Positions 1-8,076 of a stretch of DNA of 64,000 nucleotides are shown here, piece after piece. The notes beneath the pieces are model-generated. The model saw only the letters and a program-made list of their open reading frames with translations. It did no database searches and was not told where the DNA came from. The stretch spans positions 14,688 through 78,687 of the forward strand of contig JAIXKI010000003.1 of assembly GCA_026936105.1 (NCBI GenBank), written 5' to 3'. The translations under genes and the position numbers were made by a program. Positions within the stretch are counted from its first letter, which is position 1. Each line of letters starts with the position of its first letter. The stretch is from Chitinophagales bacterium. GTDB lineage: Bacteria > Bacteroidota > Bacteroidia > Chitinophagales > Chitinophagaceae.

Positions 1-55
1 AACCCAGTGCCCTCCCGATAAAATCGGGATGCTCTACCAGCTGAGCTACGAGATC
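1..55 (-). tRNA. tRNA-Lys(UUU), 5' part, cut by the window edge
   Basis: Read on the minus strand from 55, the sequence gives a 7-nt acceptor 5' side, a D arm with the GCTC/GAGC stem and AGCTGGTA loop, an anticodon arm TCCCG-ATTTTAT-CGGGA (anticodon TTT, Lys) and the start of the T arm. The window begins before the T-loop and 3' acceptor side, so completeness cannot be judged. The same 55 nt are repeated without a mismatch at 91-145. Confidence 0.65.
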
Positions 56-72
56 GTTGTTTAAAAAATAAA

Positions 73-145
73 AAGAACTATGTTGATTCGAACCCAGTGC
101 CCTCCCGATAAAATCGGGATGCTCTACCAGCTGAGCTACGAGATC
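73..145 (-). tRNA. tRNA-Lys(UUU) copy with a defective 3' half, probably a pseudo-tRNA
   Basis: The first 55 nt (145 down to 91) are identical to the neighbouring tRNA-Lys copy and form good D and anticodon arms with anticodon TTT. The T-loop TTCGAAT is present, but the 3' side of the T-stem reads CAACA where CCCAG would be needed to pair with CTGGG. The 3' acceptor side (TAGTTCT) does not pair with GATCTCG. A T-rich run follows. The simplest reading is a partial tandem duplication of a tRNA gene that lost its 3' third; a working tRNA from this copy is unlikely. Confidence 0.5.
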
Positions 146-231
146 CGGCGTTTTATTTTAGGAGTGCAAAAATACAGTTCCGTTACCTTCATGCCAAAAC
201 TTTTCCACTCTTATTCTCCACTTTCATTATT

Positions 232-1173
232 TTATTCTTCAAGCGCTTTCTTCATCCTCTCCAGCACTTTTTTCTCCAGCATTTTTTGTGCGACAAGGAT
301 CATGTTTTTAAAAGCGACAGCCTTGGAAATACCATGACCTATGATCACAGGTTTTGCTACTCCCAATACGGGGGTGCCCCCATAATTTTCAAAGTTAAAT
401 CGCTCAAGATAATCATGTTGGATCCGCTTTCTGTGTGTGATCTCGTAGAGCGTTTCTGCCAATTTTAAAATGATATTCCCCGTGAATCCGTCGCACACCA
501 TTACGTCCGCTTTTTCAAGAAGAATATCCCTTCCTTCCACATTGCCGATGAAATGGATTTGTTTGTTATTTTTTAAAAGCGGATACGCAGCCTGTGTCAG
601 CAAATTCCCTTTCCCTTCTTCCTGACCTACATTCATCAGCCCGACCTTTGGCTTTTCAATACCCAGTATCAAATGTGAGAAAACCGACCCCATTACGGCA
701 AACTGATTTAGATGCTCGGGCTTACAATCTACGTTCAACCCGACATCAAGTAGTATCCCTGTACTACCGTCTTCTTTGGGAATTACGGTGGAAATGGTTG
801 GCCGCAACACTCCTTCAAGAGCTTTGATGCTGAATAAGGTGCCTACCAGCATGGCGCCGGTGTTTCCCGCACTGATGAAAGCATCAATTTTCCCTGACGC
901 AAGTAATTGAAACCCGATGGCAATAGAAGAACGTTGTTTTTCCTTGAGGGCTTTGGTCGGATGTTCATGCATTCCGATCACTTCTTCAGAGGCTATGATG
1001 CGAAAATGTTCTTCAGGAACCTTGTGTTCCTTCACTAATTTTTCCACATATTTTTGATCTCCGATCAAAAACAGGGTAGGAGATTGTTTTTGTTCCGATA
1101 AATATTGAGCTACACCCTTCACTGCTTCCAGCGGGGCAAAATCACCACCCATCATGTCGAGACCGATATTCAT
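232..1173 (-). CDS. plsX: phosphate acyltransferase PlsX
   Basis: PlsX makes acyl-phosphate from acyl-ACP and phosphate; PlsY then uses it to acylate glycerol-3-phosphate in phospholipid synthesis. The 313-residue length is close to the family norm. The sequence starts with the family hallmark DMMGGDFAP (residues 6-14) and keeps SAGNTGA in the middle, GNVEGRDI and CDGFTGN further on, all typical of PlsX. The gene is last in a yceD-rpmF-plsX run on the minus strand, the order conserved in many bacteria, so transcription probably starts at the promoter near 2051. The ATG at 1173 sits directly before the conserved N-terminus, so the start is secure. Confidence 0.97.
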   Translation of the reverse strand: MNIGLDMMGGDFAPLEAVKGVAQYLSEQKQSPTLFLIGDQKYVEKLVKEHKVPEEHFRIIASEEVIGMHEHPTKALKEKQRSSIAIGFQLLASGKIDAFISAGNTGAMLVGTLFSIKALEGVLRPTISTVIPKEDGSTGILLDVGLNVDCKPEHLNQFAVMGSVFSHLILGIEKPKVGLMNVGQEEGKGNLLTQAAYPLLKNNKQIHFIGNVEGRDILLEKADVMVCDGFTGNIILKLAETLYEITHRKRIQHDYLERFNFENYGGTPVLGVAKPVIIGHGISKAVAFKNMILVAQKMLEKKVLERMKKALEE

Positions 1174-1254
1174 TAAAAGCTGTAAAATTAAAATTCCAAA
1201 TTCCGGTCAGCATCGGCTGAACAGATTTTGGAATCAGGTATCGTTGGTATGCTT

Positions 1255-1449
1255 TTACTTTTTAATCGGGGTCTGTTCGGCAACCACTTTACCCTTATAG
1301 TAAAGTTTACCTTCACTGACATGTGCACGGTGACGTACATGTTTTTCTCCCGTCGTGCTGTCTGTACTCAATGTAGATGCCACAGCTTTATAGTGCGTTC
1401 TACGCTTTGCACTGCGTTGCTGACTATGTCTGCGTTTCGGATTTGGCAT
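1255..1449 (-). CDS. rpmF: 50S ribosomal protein L32
   Basis: This 64-residue basic protein starts MPNPKRRHSQQRSAKRRTHY, the L32 signature. It is a large-subunit protein near the peptidyl transferase exit region. There are no cysteines, so this is the zinc-free (C-minus) form of L32. It lies 23 bp downstream of the yceD gene and 81 bp upstream of plsX on the same strand, as in many other genomes. The start ATG is directly before the conserved N-terminus. Confidence 0.97.
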   Translation of the reverse strand: MPNPKRRHSQQRSAKRRTHYKAVASTLSTDSTTGEKHVRHRAHVSEGKLYYKGKVVAEQTPIKK

Positions 1450-1472
1450 AACAAAATTTTTATTTTTCTAAA

Positions 1473-2018
1473 TCAATTATCCAGGTCTTTAAATTTTTCC
1501 AGCCCTTTCCAGACAGGGTTGGAGTGATCCTCTTTGCCGGCGTCTAATTTTTTAAGCAAGTCCAGTGCTGCCGGGTTGCAATAGGGACCGTCCATGTTTT
1601 CATAGTTACAGGTCTTGTGCATAGGAATGCTGAGGTTGATGAATTCGTAAATCCAGTTGGAGACATCAAGATGGCTTTCACCGCGGCCGATGTAGTAAAC
1701 ATCCGGATCAAGCTCTTCTGCGTTCATCACCTCAGGTTCTTCCACCATTTTCACGGTGATATTGAATTCATCCCATAATTGAAGTGGAAGATCATTGTTG
1801 CACCGGTCACAAACGACCTGAAGGTTGCCGCCGATCTCGAACTTTAAAAGCATGAATCCATTCTTTTTGTCCAGTGTCAGTTTGACATTGGCCTTGCAAT
1901 TCTTAAAATCCTGCTGCTGGAAATGCTCAAAGAACTTATCGGTAATGTCATAGTTGAACTCATGAACTCCGGGCTTCAGGCCCACAAATGCTATCTCAAA
2001 TTCCCTTCGGTAGTTCAT
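1473..2018 (-). CDS. YceD/DUF177 family protein
   Basis: A 181-residue member of the YceD (DUF177) family, which in other bacteria is linked to 23S rRNA maturation and is almost always encoded next to rpmF. Two cysteine pairs typical of the family are visible: VVCDRC near residue 95 and a C-x10-C pair in the C-terminal third, suggesting a metal site. It is first in the yceD-rpmF-plsX operon and has a good TACCTTTG element 33 bp upstream of its ATG. The biochemical role is known only in outline, so the product name is a family name. Confidence 0.9.
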   Translation of the reverse strand: MNYRREFEIAFVGLKPGVHEFNYDITDKFFEHFQQQDFKNCKANVKLTLDKKNGFMLLKFEIGGNLQVVCDRCNNDLPLQLWDEFNITVKMVEEPEVMNAEELDPDVYYIGRGESHLDVSNWIYEFINLSIPMHKTCNYENMDGPYCNPAALDLLKKLDAGKEDHSNPVWKGLEKFKDLDN

Positions 2019-2050
2019 GGCTCTGCTTTTACCAAAATAATTCAGGGACG

Positions 2051-2058
2051 CAAAGGTA
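2051..2058 (-). promoter_or_regulatory. -7 element TACCTTTG of the yceD-rpmF-plsX operon
   Basis: On the minus strand the sequence is TACCTTTG, an exact match to the Bacteroidota -7 consensus TAnnTTTG, 33 bp before the yceD ATG. The -33 region is weak (TTTC rather than TTG). Confidence 0.6.
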
Positions 2059-2191
2059 GGGGATTAATGCCGAAATTTGGGACTGAAATTCGATTATTTT
2101 CCGACTGCTTATGTAATTTAACGGCCTGATTTGAAGATACTTAAAAACTGATCGTTTGCAAAAATTTATTTCCCGCCTGTTTACCAGGCTG

Positions 2192-3268
2192 ATGAAAAGC
2201 TGGAGCTGGGTACTGCTGATCGTTTTGACCATTGCCATCAAATGGCTTTCATTTTATCCGGATTGGGTGGAAAGAAATTATTCATTGGGTGTCTATCCCG
2301 TCATTTCAAAGGTGCAACGCTTTCTTTTCGGATGGATCCCCTTCAGTCTGGGAGATGTGTTTTATGCCTTTTTGATCCTGGTCATTCTTTTTAAGACATT
2401 TCAGTTTTTCAGATTACTGTTCAGAAAAAAGACCAACCGTGCATATTTTATATCCGGACTGCAGCAACTGATCTTCTTTTTTCTTTTTTTATATGTCGTG
2501 TTCAATTTGTTGTGGGGATTGAACTATAACCGAAGCGGAATTGCCTCACAGTTGAAACTGGAAGTAAAGCCTTATACCGTTTCCGATCTGGATACTTTGA
2601 CCTCAGTTTTAAGTGAGCGGCTGAATCAATATTCCGACTCAGTGAATCCCCAAAAAAGAAAATTATTGAAGAAAAAGAAGAATCTGTTCGGTGAAAGTTT
2701 CGAAGCTTATAAAAGCGCTGCAGTTCAGTTCCCTTTTTTGAAATATGAAGTGCTTTCGGTGAAGCCATCCATTTTCAGTTATGCCGGAAACATATTGGGT
2801 TTTCAGGGATATTATAATCCGTTTTCGGGGGAAGGGCAGGTGAACACCACCATCCCTGCATTTTTGGAGCCATATGTGGCCACGCATGAAATGGCCCATC
2901 AACTGGGATATGCCAAAGAAAATGAAGCCAACTTTGTTGCCTTCCTGGCTTGCAGGTCATATTCTTCCAATGAGTTCCGGTATTCACTTTATTTCAATAT
3001 GTATCTCTACGCCATTGGAGAATTGAGTGTTCGGGATAGCCTGAAAGCGAAACAGTATCAGGAAAAATTAAGCCCGCAGGTGATCAGTGATATAAAGACT
3101 TTACGTTCTTTCTATAAAAAATACAAGAATCCTGTTGAGCCCGTGATCATTTGGTTCTATGGCCATTATCTGAAAGCCAACAATCAGCCGGCAGGCAAAC
3201 TCACCTATGACGAGGTGGTATCATGGATGATCGCTTATTATAAAAAATTCGGAACAGGAGCTCTTTAA
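2192..3268 (+). CDS. DUF3810 domain-containing membrane protein with HExxH motif
   Basis: A 358-residue protein from the ATG at 2192; an in-frame TTG at 2156 would add 12 residues. Three hydrophobic segments lie in the first 110 residues. The C-terminal part has HEMAH (residues 232-236) followed by KENEAN with E243 and E245, the layout of a gluzincin-type zinc metallopeptidase. This family is found mainly in Bacteroidota and Firmicutes and its substrate is unknown. The conserved motif suggests a membrane-bound peptidase whose catalytic part lies outside the cytoplasm, but this is inference. It is a single gene, divergent from the yceD operon and convergent with the prolyl oligopeptidase gene. 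Confidence 0.85.
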   Translation: MKSWSWVLLIVLTIAIKWLSFYPDWVERNYSLGVYPVISKVQRFLFGWIPFSLGDVFYAFLILVILFKTFQFFRLLFRKKTNRAYFISGLQQLIFFFLFLYVVFNLLWGLNYNRSGIASQLKLEVKPYTVSDLDTLTSVLSERLNQYSDSVNPQKRKLLKKKKNLFGESFEAYKSAAVQFPFLKYEVLSVKPSIFSYAGNILGFQGYYNPFSGEGQVNTTIPAFLEPYVATHEMAHQLGYAKENEANFVAFLACRSYSSNEFRYSLYFNMYLYAIGELSVRDSLKAKQYQEKLSPQVISDIKTLRSFYKKYKNPVEPVIIWFYGHYLKANNQPAGKLTYDEVVSWMIAYYKKFGTGAL

Positions 3269-3294
3269 CATCCGGACTACTGATATTTTCCTTT

Positions 3295-5358
3295 TTATAT
3301 CTTAAGCTGGTTCAATATAAACTCAAAAATAAAATTCCAGTTATCTATTAACTGCTCCGTGCTTTGCCCGCTGCCGTGACCGGAGTTATAATCCATGTGA
3401 AGAATGACAGGGCTTACCTGCCCATCATTATTTTGTGCAGCAGCAACAAATTTCTTGGCGTTCATGGGATCCACACGGCTATCAAAGGCGCCGGCGGTCA
3501 CAAGCATAGACGGCATATTCACTCCTTTTCGGATATTCTGATAAGGAGAATAGCGCAACAGCCATCTGAAATCGGCAGTGCTGTCAGCAGTCCCGTATTC
3601 AGGAATCCAGTAGCGGGCAACCAGGAATTTATCATACCGGATCATATCAAGAAGAGGTACTTCACACACTATTGCCTTGAACAGATCCGGCCGTTGGGTT
3701 GCAGCTGCTCCCATCAGCAGCCCGCCATTACTTCCGCCCATGGCAACTATCTTATCCGGGTTGGTATAATTTTCTTTTATCAACCATTCAGCACAACTGT
3801 AAAAGTCATCAAAACAGTTTTGTTTCTTATCGAGCATTCCATCCCTATGCCAGTTCTCGCCATATTCGTCGCCACCTCGGATTCCGGCCTCCACTACAAT
3901 AACACCACGGTTGATCAGCGAAGCATAGAATCCATAATATCCCACCTGGATTCCAATTTGGAAACCTCCATAGGCTGTCAATAGTACCGGATTATTGCCA
4001 TCGAGCTGAATATCTTTTCTGTGGACGACAAATGCCGGAACTTTTGTACCGTCTTTTGACTGATAAAATTTTATTTCACCTGTTATGTTGCTCATATCAA
4101 CAGGAAGTTCTCTTTGATAATACAAGCGCCATTTAAAATCCGCAGCGGAAGCAACGAATATTTTTGCTGTGGAAGTGAATGTATTCAAAGTGAGATAAAG
4201 AGAGTCTTCTTCCCGGTTATAACTTATACTCCCGACATCCCCGGTTTCAGGCAGTTCGAGTTGCCTGATCTTTTTCCCATCCAGATCATATAGAGTCAGC
4301 CTGCTTTGGATGTCCTTTTTATCCTGTAATATAATATTGTGCTTTGTTACGATATAGTTCTGCAATACAGTTTCCCCTTCAGGGATCAGTGTTTTCCAAT
4401 TTTTGTATTCGGGTTGATTTACGCTGGCAACCATCAATCTGTAGTTCGGAGCATTGTCGTTGGTTAGAATATACAGTTTGTCTCCGATTGCTTCAGGATA
4501 AGCGCTTGATTTATCGCTCTCATACACTAATATGCCTTTATCACTTGTTCCGGTTTTAAACATAAAAACTTTATTGCTGTAAAAATCGGATTCACCGTAA
4601 AAGCTCACATTCGCATAGCGGTTGTCATAGATGAAAAAATTGTTTTTTGCGTCTTTGGTTGTACCTACGAATTTTGCTTTGCTTACAGGGTCTCCGGCTT
4701 TCCACAAATAGGTTTTCAATGGCAACTGTTTATCTACATCTTCACTGGTTCGTATGGTAAAATAAGCATGTTGTTGATCCTTTGTCCATTGGAAGTCAAA
4801 GATATTTTCGAGTGGAGGATAAAGTACTTTCCCGGTTCTTGTGTCAATGATATAAACGGAAGCGATTTCTGCTCCACTTTTCTGAATGCTGACTGCGGCA
4901 CGTTCACCGTCGTATGTGTAGGTAAATCCATTCGTTGATGTGTTGCCTGTGGTATCTAGTTGAACAGGATCCCAGATAAGTATCTTTTTCCCGTTCAGTA
5001 CCGTGTAAAGTTTGTCTTGCTTATCACCTTTCCTCTTTACGGATTGAAAAACACGCTTGCCAATTTTTTGAAGCGGGCCCTGGTAATCCATGTCTATAAA
5101 ATCAGCGATATCTTTCCTGAGACCATCGTGAACTTTTTGCGTAGCATTCAGGTATTGAATGCCATAATCATGCTGTGCTTTTGTCCATTCAATTACTTTT
5201 GGATCAGTCTTATCTTCAAGCCAGCGGTAATCATCGGTCAGAATAACACCGTGTAAAGTGTCCCGCACCGGCAATGAAGTGGTGGCCGGTGGCTGGAATT
5301 TTACTTGTGCATTTGCTTTGGATGCAATAAAAACAAGGATAATTAAGAATTTTCTCAT
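3295..5358 (-). CDS. prolyl oligopeptidase (peptidase family S9A), secreted
   Basis: A 687-residue serine peptidase that cleaves short peptides after proline. An N-terminal signal peptide ends around residue 17 (ANA-Q), placing the enzyme in the periplasm. Residues about 20-430 form the beta-propeller region and 430-687 the alpha/beta hydrolase. The triad is visible: S543 in GGSNGG, D626 in FDSRV and H661 in SGHGSG. Length and domain order match the S9A family. It is transcribed towards the DUF3810 gene, with the dcd gene 69 bp upstream of it on the same strand. Confidence 0.95.
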   Translation of the reverse strand: MRKFLIILVFIASKANAQVKFQPPATTSLPVRDTLHGVILTDDYRWLEDKTDPKVIEWTKAQHDYGIQYLNATQKVHDGLRKDIADFIDMDYQGPLQKIGKRVFQSVKRKGDKQDKLYTVLNGKKILIWDPVQLDTTGNTSTNGFTYTYDGERAAVSIQKSGAEIASVYIIDTRTGKVLYPPLENIFDFQWTKDQQHAYFTIRTSEDVDKQLPLKTYLWKAGDPVSKAKFVGTTKDAKNNFFIYDNRYANVSFYGESDFYSNKVFMFKTGTSDKGILVYESDKSSAYPEAIGDKLYILTNDNAPNYRLMVASVNQPEYKNWKTLIPEGETVLQNYIVTKHNIILQDKKDIQSRLTLYDLDGKKIRQLELPETGDVGSISYNREEDSLYLTLNTFTSTAKIFVASAADFKWRLYYQRELPVDMSNITGEIKFYQSKDGTKVPAFVVHRKDIQLDGNNPVLLTAYGGFQIGIQVGYYGFYASLINRGVIVVEAGIRGGDEYGENWHRDGMLDKKQNCFDDFYSCAEWLIKENYTNPDKIVAMGGSNGGLLMGAAATQRPDLFKAIVCEVPLLDMIRYDKFLVARYWIPEYGTADSTADFRWLLRYSPYQNIRKGVNMPSMLVTAGAFDSRVDPMNAKKFVAAAQNNDGQVSPVILHMDYNSGHGSGQSTEQLIDNWNFIFEFILNQLKI

Positions 5359-5427
5359 AAATGTCCCTTTAAATATTATTCAGTAAACTGTCAACTTTTA
5401 TTTAGCCTGAAATTTCGAATACACTCA

Positions 5428-5964
5428 TTAAAACTTATTCTTCCACATCATGCTCTCCACCGGTTTATCCGGCTGTCCGCTGTATTTGGCGTCTTTCTTC
5501 TGATTATACTTTGTCTCAATTTCACCTTCTACGGGGAAATAGATGAGTTGTCCCACCGGCATTCCTTTATATATTTTTACGGGCTGCTTAACTGAAATCT
5601 CCAAAGTCCAGTGACCACAAAAGCCTACGTCTCCTTTTCCGGCAGTGGCATGAATGTCTATTCCCAGACGGCCCGTTGAGGATTTTCCTTCCAGAAAAGG
5701 AACATGAGCATGGGTTTCTGTGTACTCTTCCGTGACACCGAGGTAAAAAACATGCGGTTGCAGCACAAAACCTTCATCCGGGATTTCAAAATATTCTATC
5801 GTATTATGTTTTTTGGCATCCAGTATTTCATCTTTATACTTGGCCAGCCATTTTCCAAGGTGTACATCATAAGAATTGCTGCCCAGGCATTCCCTGCGGT
5901 ACGGTTCAATCTTGATGGTGGCTTTTGCGATTTCTTCCAGAATTCTTTTATCGGAGAGTATCAT
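5428..5964 (-). CDS. dcd: dCTP deaminase
   Basis: Dcd deaminates dCTP to dUTP, the source of dUMP for thymidylate synthesis. The 178-residue protein carries EGKSSTGRLG (residues 92-101; serine and arginine contact the nucleotide), catalytic Glu122 in GHWTLEI, and the C-terminal KKDAKYSGQ typical of the dCTP deaminase/dUTPase fold. The length is slightly below that of the E. coli enzyme (193). Whether it also hydrolyses dUTP, as some archaeal homologues do, cannot be decided from the sequence. It is divergent from the phosphopantetheinyl transferase gene that follows. Confidence 0.95.
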   Translation of the reverse strand: MILSDKRILEEIAKATIKIEPYRRECLGSNSYDVHLGKWLAKYKDEILDAKKHNTIEYFEIPDEGFVLQPHVFYLGVTEEYTETHAHVPFLEGKSSTGRLGIDIHATAGKGDVGFCGHWTLEISVKQPVKIYKGMPVGQLIYFPVEGEIETKYNQKKDAKYSGQPDKPVESMMWKNKF

Positions 5965-6017
5965 TGGAGCAGAGTGATTAATTTTAAAGCTGCAATTTTA
6001 AATCTTAAATTGGTATT

Positions 6018-6635
6018 GTGCCTGTTTTTTTTCAACATTCTATCAGTAATACAACACGGCTCGGTATCTGGAAGATAGAAGAGACGGAAGAGTTTTTTAA
6101 GAGGAACGTGCCACAGCACCGGGATGTGACTCATCCGCATAAGAGGTTACAGCATCTTGCGGGAAGATTTCTATTGCAATTTCTTTTCCCTGATTTCCCT
6201 TATGAGATGGTCCGGATAGCAGAAACAAAGAAGCCCTATTTGCCGGGAGAACAGTTTCATTTTTCCATTTCCCATTGCGGCGATTATGCTGCAGCCATTG
6301 TCAGCAAAGATCAAAGGGTGGGAATAGACATTGAAATTCCGGTAGAGAAGATCATCAGGATCCAGCATAAATATTTGTCGGATGAAGAAAGAAAACTATT
6401 CAATATTCAACTGCCCGGGCCTGATTACCGCAGGTTGACCCTTCTCTGGTCTGCCAAGGAAGCCGTATATAAATGGTTCGGAGATGGGGAAGTGGAATTC
6501 ATTGAGCATATCAGGTTAAAAGGAATCAATGAAAACGATAGAACGATGCAATGCCGGTTTACCAGGAACGGCAATGGGCTTACTATCCATTACCGAATCT
6601 TCGACCGCATTGTGCTTACCTGGCTTTCCTCCTGA
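6018..6635 (+). CDS. 4'-phosphopantetheinyl transferase superfamily protein
   Basis: This enzyme transfers 4'-phosphopantetheine from coenzyme A to carrier proteins. Two superfamily motifs are present: GIDIE (residues 102-106, Mg binding) and WSAKEAVYK (144-152). The 205-residue, pseudo-dimeric layout places it with the Sfp/EntD-like group rather than the short AcpS group. The likely start is GTG at 6018, since no ATG lies nearby and the frame is clean from there. The target carrier is unknown, as there is no synthase gene next to it; it may be the general fatty-acid ACP transferase. It converges with the DUF2130 gene, whose stop begins at the next base. Confidence 0.88.
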   Translation: MPVFFQHSISNTTRLGIWKIEETEEFFKRNVPQHRDVTHPHKRLQHLAGRFLLQFLFPDFPYEMVRIAETKKPYLPGEQFHFSISHCGDYAAAIVSKDQRVGIDIEIPVEKIIRIQHKYLSDEERKLFNIQLPGPDYRRLTLLWSAKEAVYKWFGDGEVEFIEHIRLKGINENDRTMQCRFTRNGNGLTIHYRIFDRIVLTWLSS

Positions 6636-7784
6636 TCATTCTTCTTCATCCGGTCCGTTTTCGAGGAGATTGAGATCCACCGCATCCGTGCCGGCTATGC
6701 CTTCCACCGATCCCTGTATATGAGCTGCGTTCAATAAAATCTTTTCCAGTTGCTTTTCTCTTGCTTTCCAGAGTTTTTCCATAGCATCTCTTTCTTTCTG
6801 AATGGAAAGTTTCATGCTCATAAACCCTTCACGGATCGCTTTCCATTGTTCTGCAAATTCAGTGCTGGTGAGATAATCATAAAGCAGGTGCATTTTGTCG
6901 CCTTTGTTTTCATGAACTTTGGAAACCTGGTACACTTTGATGATCCCATCACGCAGAATATGCGCCAGCGCCTTTACTTCAGAGAAAGTGCAGATCCATA
7001 CTCCCTCTTTCGCACCGAATGAATTCATGTCTTTAGGCATTGCCTGTGTCACGATCACGGCAACTTCTGCTTTCTGATTTCGCATATCAGCTTTCAGCTT
7101 CTCGATCCAGTCTGGCGAAAAATCTTTTGTTCTTTTACTCTCATAAATAATCTTGCCGCATACTTGTCCAAAATTATTCCGGACAGTCTGGATGCAATCT
7201 GCTCCCCGGACGCCTTTGCCCACTTCTTCGATCAGGTCAAACGGGAAGGCATTGCGCAGCATTTCTTCCAACGCCAGTTCCTGCACTTCCCCTTGCAATT
7301 GCATGGATCCCTGATCGGCTTTGCGCTTCATTTCTTCTGCAAGCTTTTTCTGATCTTCCAGTTGCTTTTCCAGTTCTTTTAATTTCAACTGGTATTCATT
7401 TTCCTTCAGAGAGGTTTTTTGTTCTTCGATCTTTCTGATCTCGGATGAAAGCTTTTCTCTTTCTTCATTCAGTTTTTTCTGGATATTTATGTCCAGTTCT
7501 GCTTCTTTTGTATTTAATGCCTGTTCTTTTTGTAAAAATTCCAATTCCTTCTGCCTGGAGGCTTTTAATTTTTCTTCATTGTCTTTATTGATTTGTTCCA
7601 GCAGCCTGAGTTTACTCTCAAAATCAGAGCTGATATTTTTACGGAGATTTTCCTCCAGCTCTTTTTCTTTTTTCTTTTTCCATTCTTCCGCTTTTTGATT
7701 TACTTCTTTGCGGATCTCTTCACGGATGGATTCATTAGGTTCAAATTCCTGATGGCAATGCGGGCAAACTATAGTAGAAGGCAT
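6636..7784 (-). CDS. DUF2130 domain-containing protein (coiled coil)
   Basis: From the ATG at 7784 the protein has 382 residues and begins MPSTIVCPHCHQEF, with a single CxxC near the start. A long charged coiled coil covers about residues 20-175. It is followed by a globular DUF2130 domain in which the stretch around GKGVRGADCIQTV resembles restriction-endonuclease-like folds. The family is widespread and uncharacterised. An ATG 14 codons upstream is less likely because the predicted -7 element at 7802-7809 lies between the two. DNA binding or nuclease activity is possible but not shown. Confidence 0.85.
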   Translation of the reverse strand: MPSTIVCPHCHQEFEPNESIREEIRKEVNQKAEEWKKKKEKELEENLRKNISSDFESKLRLLEQINKDNEEKLKASRQKELEFLQKEQALNTKEAELDINIQKKLNEEREKLSSEIRKIEEQKTSLKENEYQLKLKELEKQLEDQKKLAEEMKRKADQGSMQLQGEVQELALEEMLRNAFPFDLIEEVGKGVRGADCIQTVRNNFGQVCGKIIYESKRTKDFSPDWIEKLKADMRNQKAEVAVIVTQAMPKDMNSFGAKEGVWICTFSEVKALAHILRDGIIKVYQVSKVHENKGDKMHLLYDYLTSTEFAEQWKAIREGFMSMKLSIQKERDAMEKLWKAREKQLEKILLNAAHIQGSVEGIAGTDAVDLNLLENGPDEEE

Positions 7785-7801
7785 GGATAAAATGTTTGTT
7801 T

Positions 7802-7809
7802 CAAAACTA
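7802..7809 (-). promoter_or_regulatory. -7 element TAGTTTTG of the DUF2130 gene
   Basis: An exact TAnnTTTG match on the minus strand, 18 bp before the ATG at 7784. It supports that start over the upstream ATG at 7826. No convincing -33 TTG at the usual distance. Confidence 0.45.
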
Positions 7810-7846
7810 CAAATACTCTTTTGCAAATGATGTATGTAAAATAAAA

Positions 7847-7961
7847 AGAGGCTGACTCAAAATTCTTTGCGGAAGATTTGCGGACGAAGCATTCCTTTAA
7901 ATTTTTTAGTTACACAAAAAGCTTCAGTCCGTTTGCAAAACCGATTTTTAAGACAGCCTCT
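7847..7961. repeat. 115-bp inverted-repeat element (MITE-like or long-stem terminator)
   Basis: The ends are imperfect terminal inverted repeats: AGAGGCTGACTCAAAA at 7847-7862 and, on the other strand, AGAGGCTGTCTTAAAA from 7961 inwards (14 of 16 identical). The ends resemble the GAGGCTGTCTCAAAA-type ends I associate with some Bacteroidota insertion sequences, from memory. There is no open frame inside and no clear target duplication. The element starts 4 bp after the tRNA-Leu 3' end. Its minus-strand end reads CCTCTTTTTATTTT, so it could also act as a terminator for that tRNA. Confidence 0.45.
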
Positions 7962-7965
7962 CTTG

Positions 7966-8049
7966 TGCCCGAGACTGGATTCGAACCAGCACGCCGTTTC
8001 CGGCGCTACCACCTCAAAGTAGTGCGTCTACCAGTTTCGCCACCCGGGC
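7966..8049 (-). tRNA. tRNA-Leu(GAG)
   Basis: This 84-nt class II tRNA has acceptor GCCCGGG/CTCGGGC with discriminator A, a D arm with TGGTAGACGC, and anticodon arm CTACT-TTGAGGT-GGTAG (anticodon GAG, Leu). The long variable arm and the T arm CTGGTTCGAATCCAG are both present. CCA is not encoded. Confidence 0.95.
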
Positions 8050-8076
8050 AAATGAGGAGTGCAAATTTAAGAGCTT

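Larger units (their letters stand above)
1..145. repeat. direct repeat of 55 bp (tRNA-Lys 5' part), 90-bp period
   Basis: Positions 1-55 and 91-145 are identical over 55 bp, with a 35-bp A/T-rich spacer. The repeat covers the acceptor 5' side through the 5' half of the T-stem of tRNA-Lys. It is therefore the 5' part of a tRNA gene that is duplicated, unlike integrase att sites, which usually copy the 3' part. Confidence 0.85.

Noticed and set aside
80-337. Open frame reading through the tRNA-Lys copy into the plsX 3' end
   Set aside because: It translates a tRNA and the antisense of plsX.
3364-3984. Open frame of about 200 codons antisense to the prolyl oligopeptidase gene
   Set aside because: It lies fully within a gene with clear catalytic motifs on the other strand, its composition is not protein-like, and no promoter precedes it.
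7965-8050. tRNA-Leu as an integration site for a genomic island
   Set aside because: No integrase gene or repeated tRNA 3' end was found nearby; only the 115-bp inverted-repeat element lies beside it.
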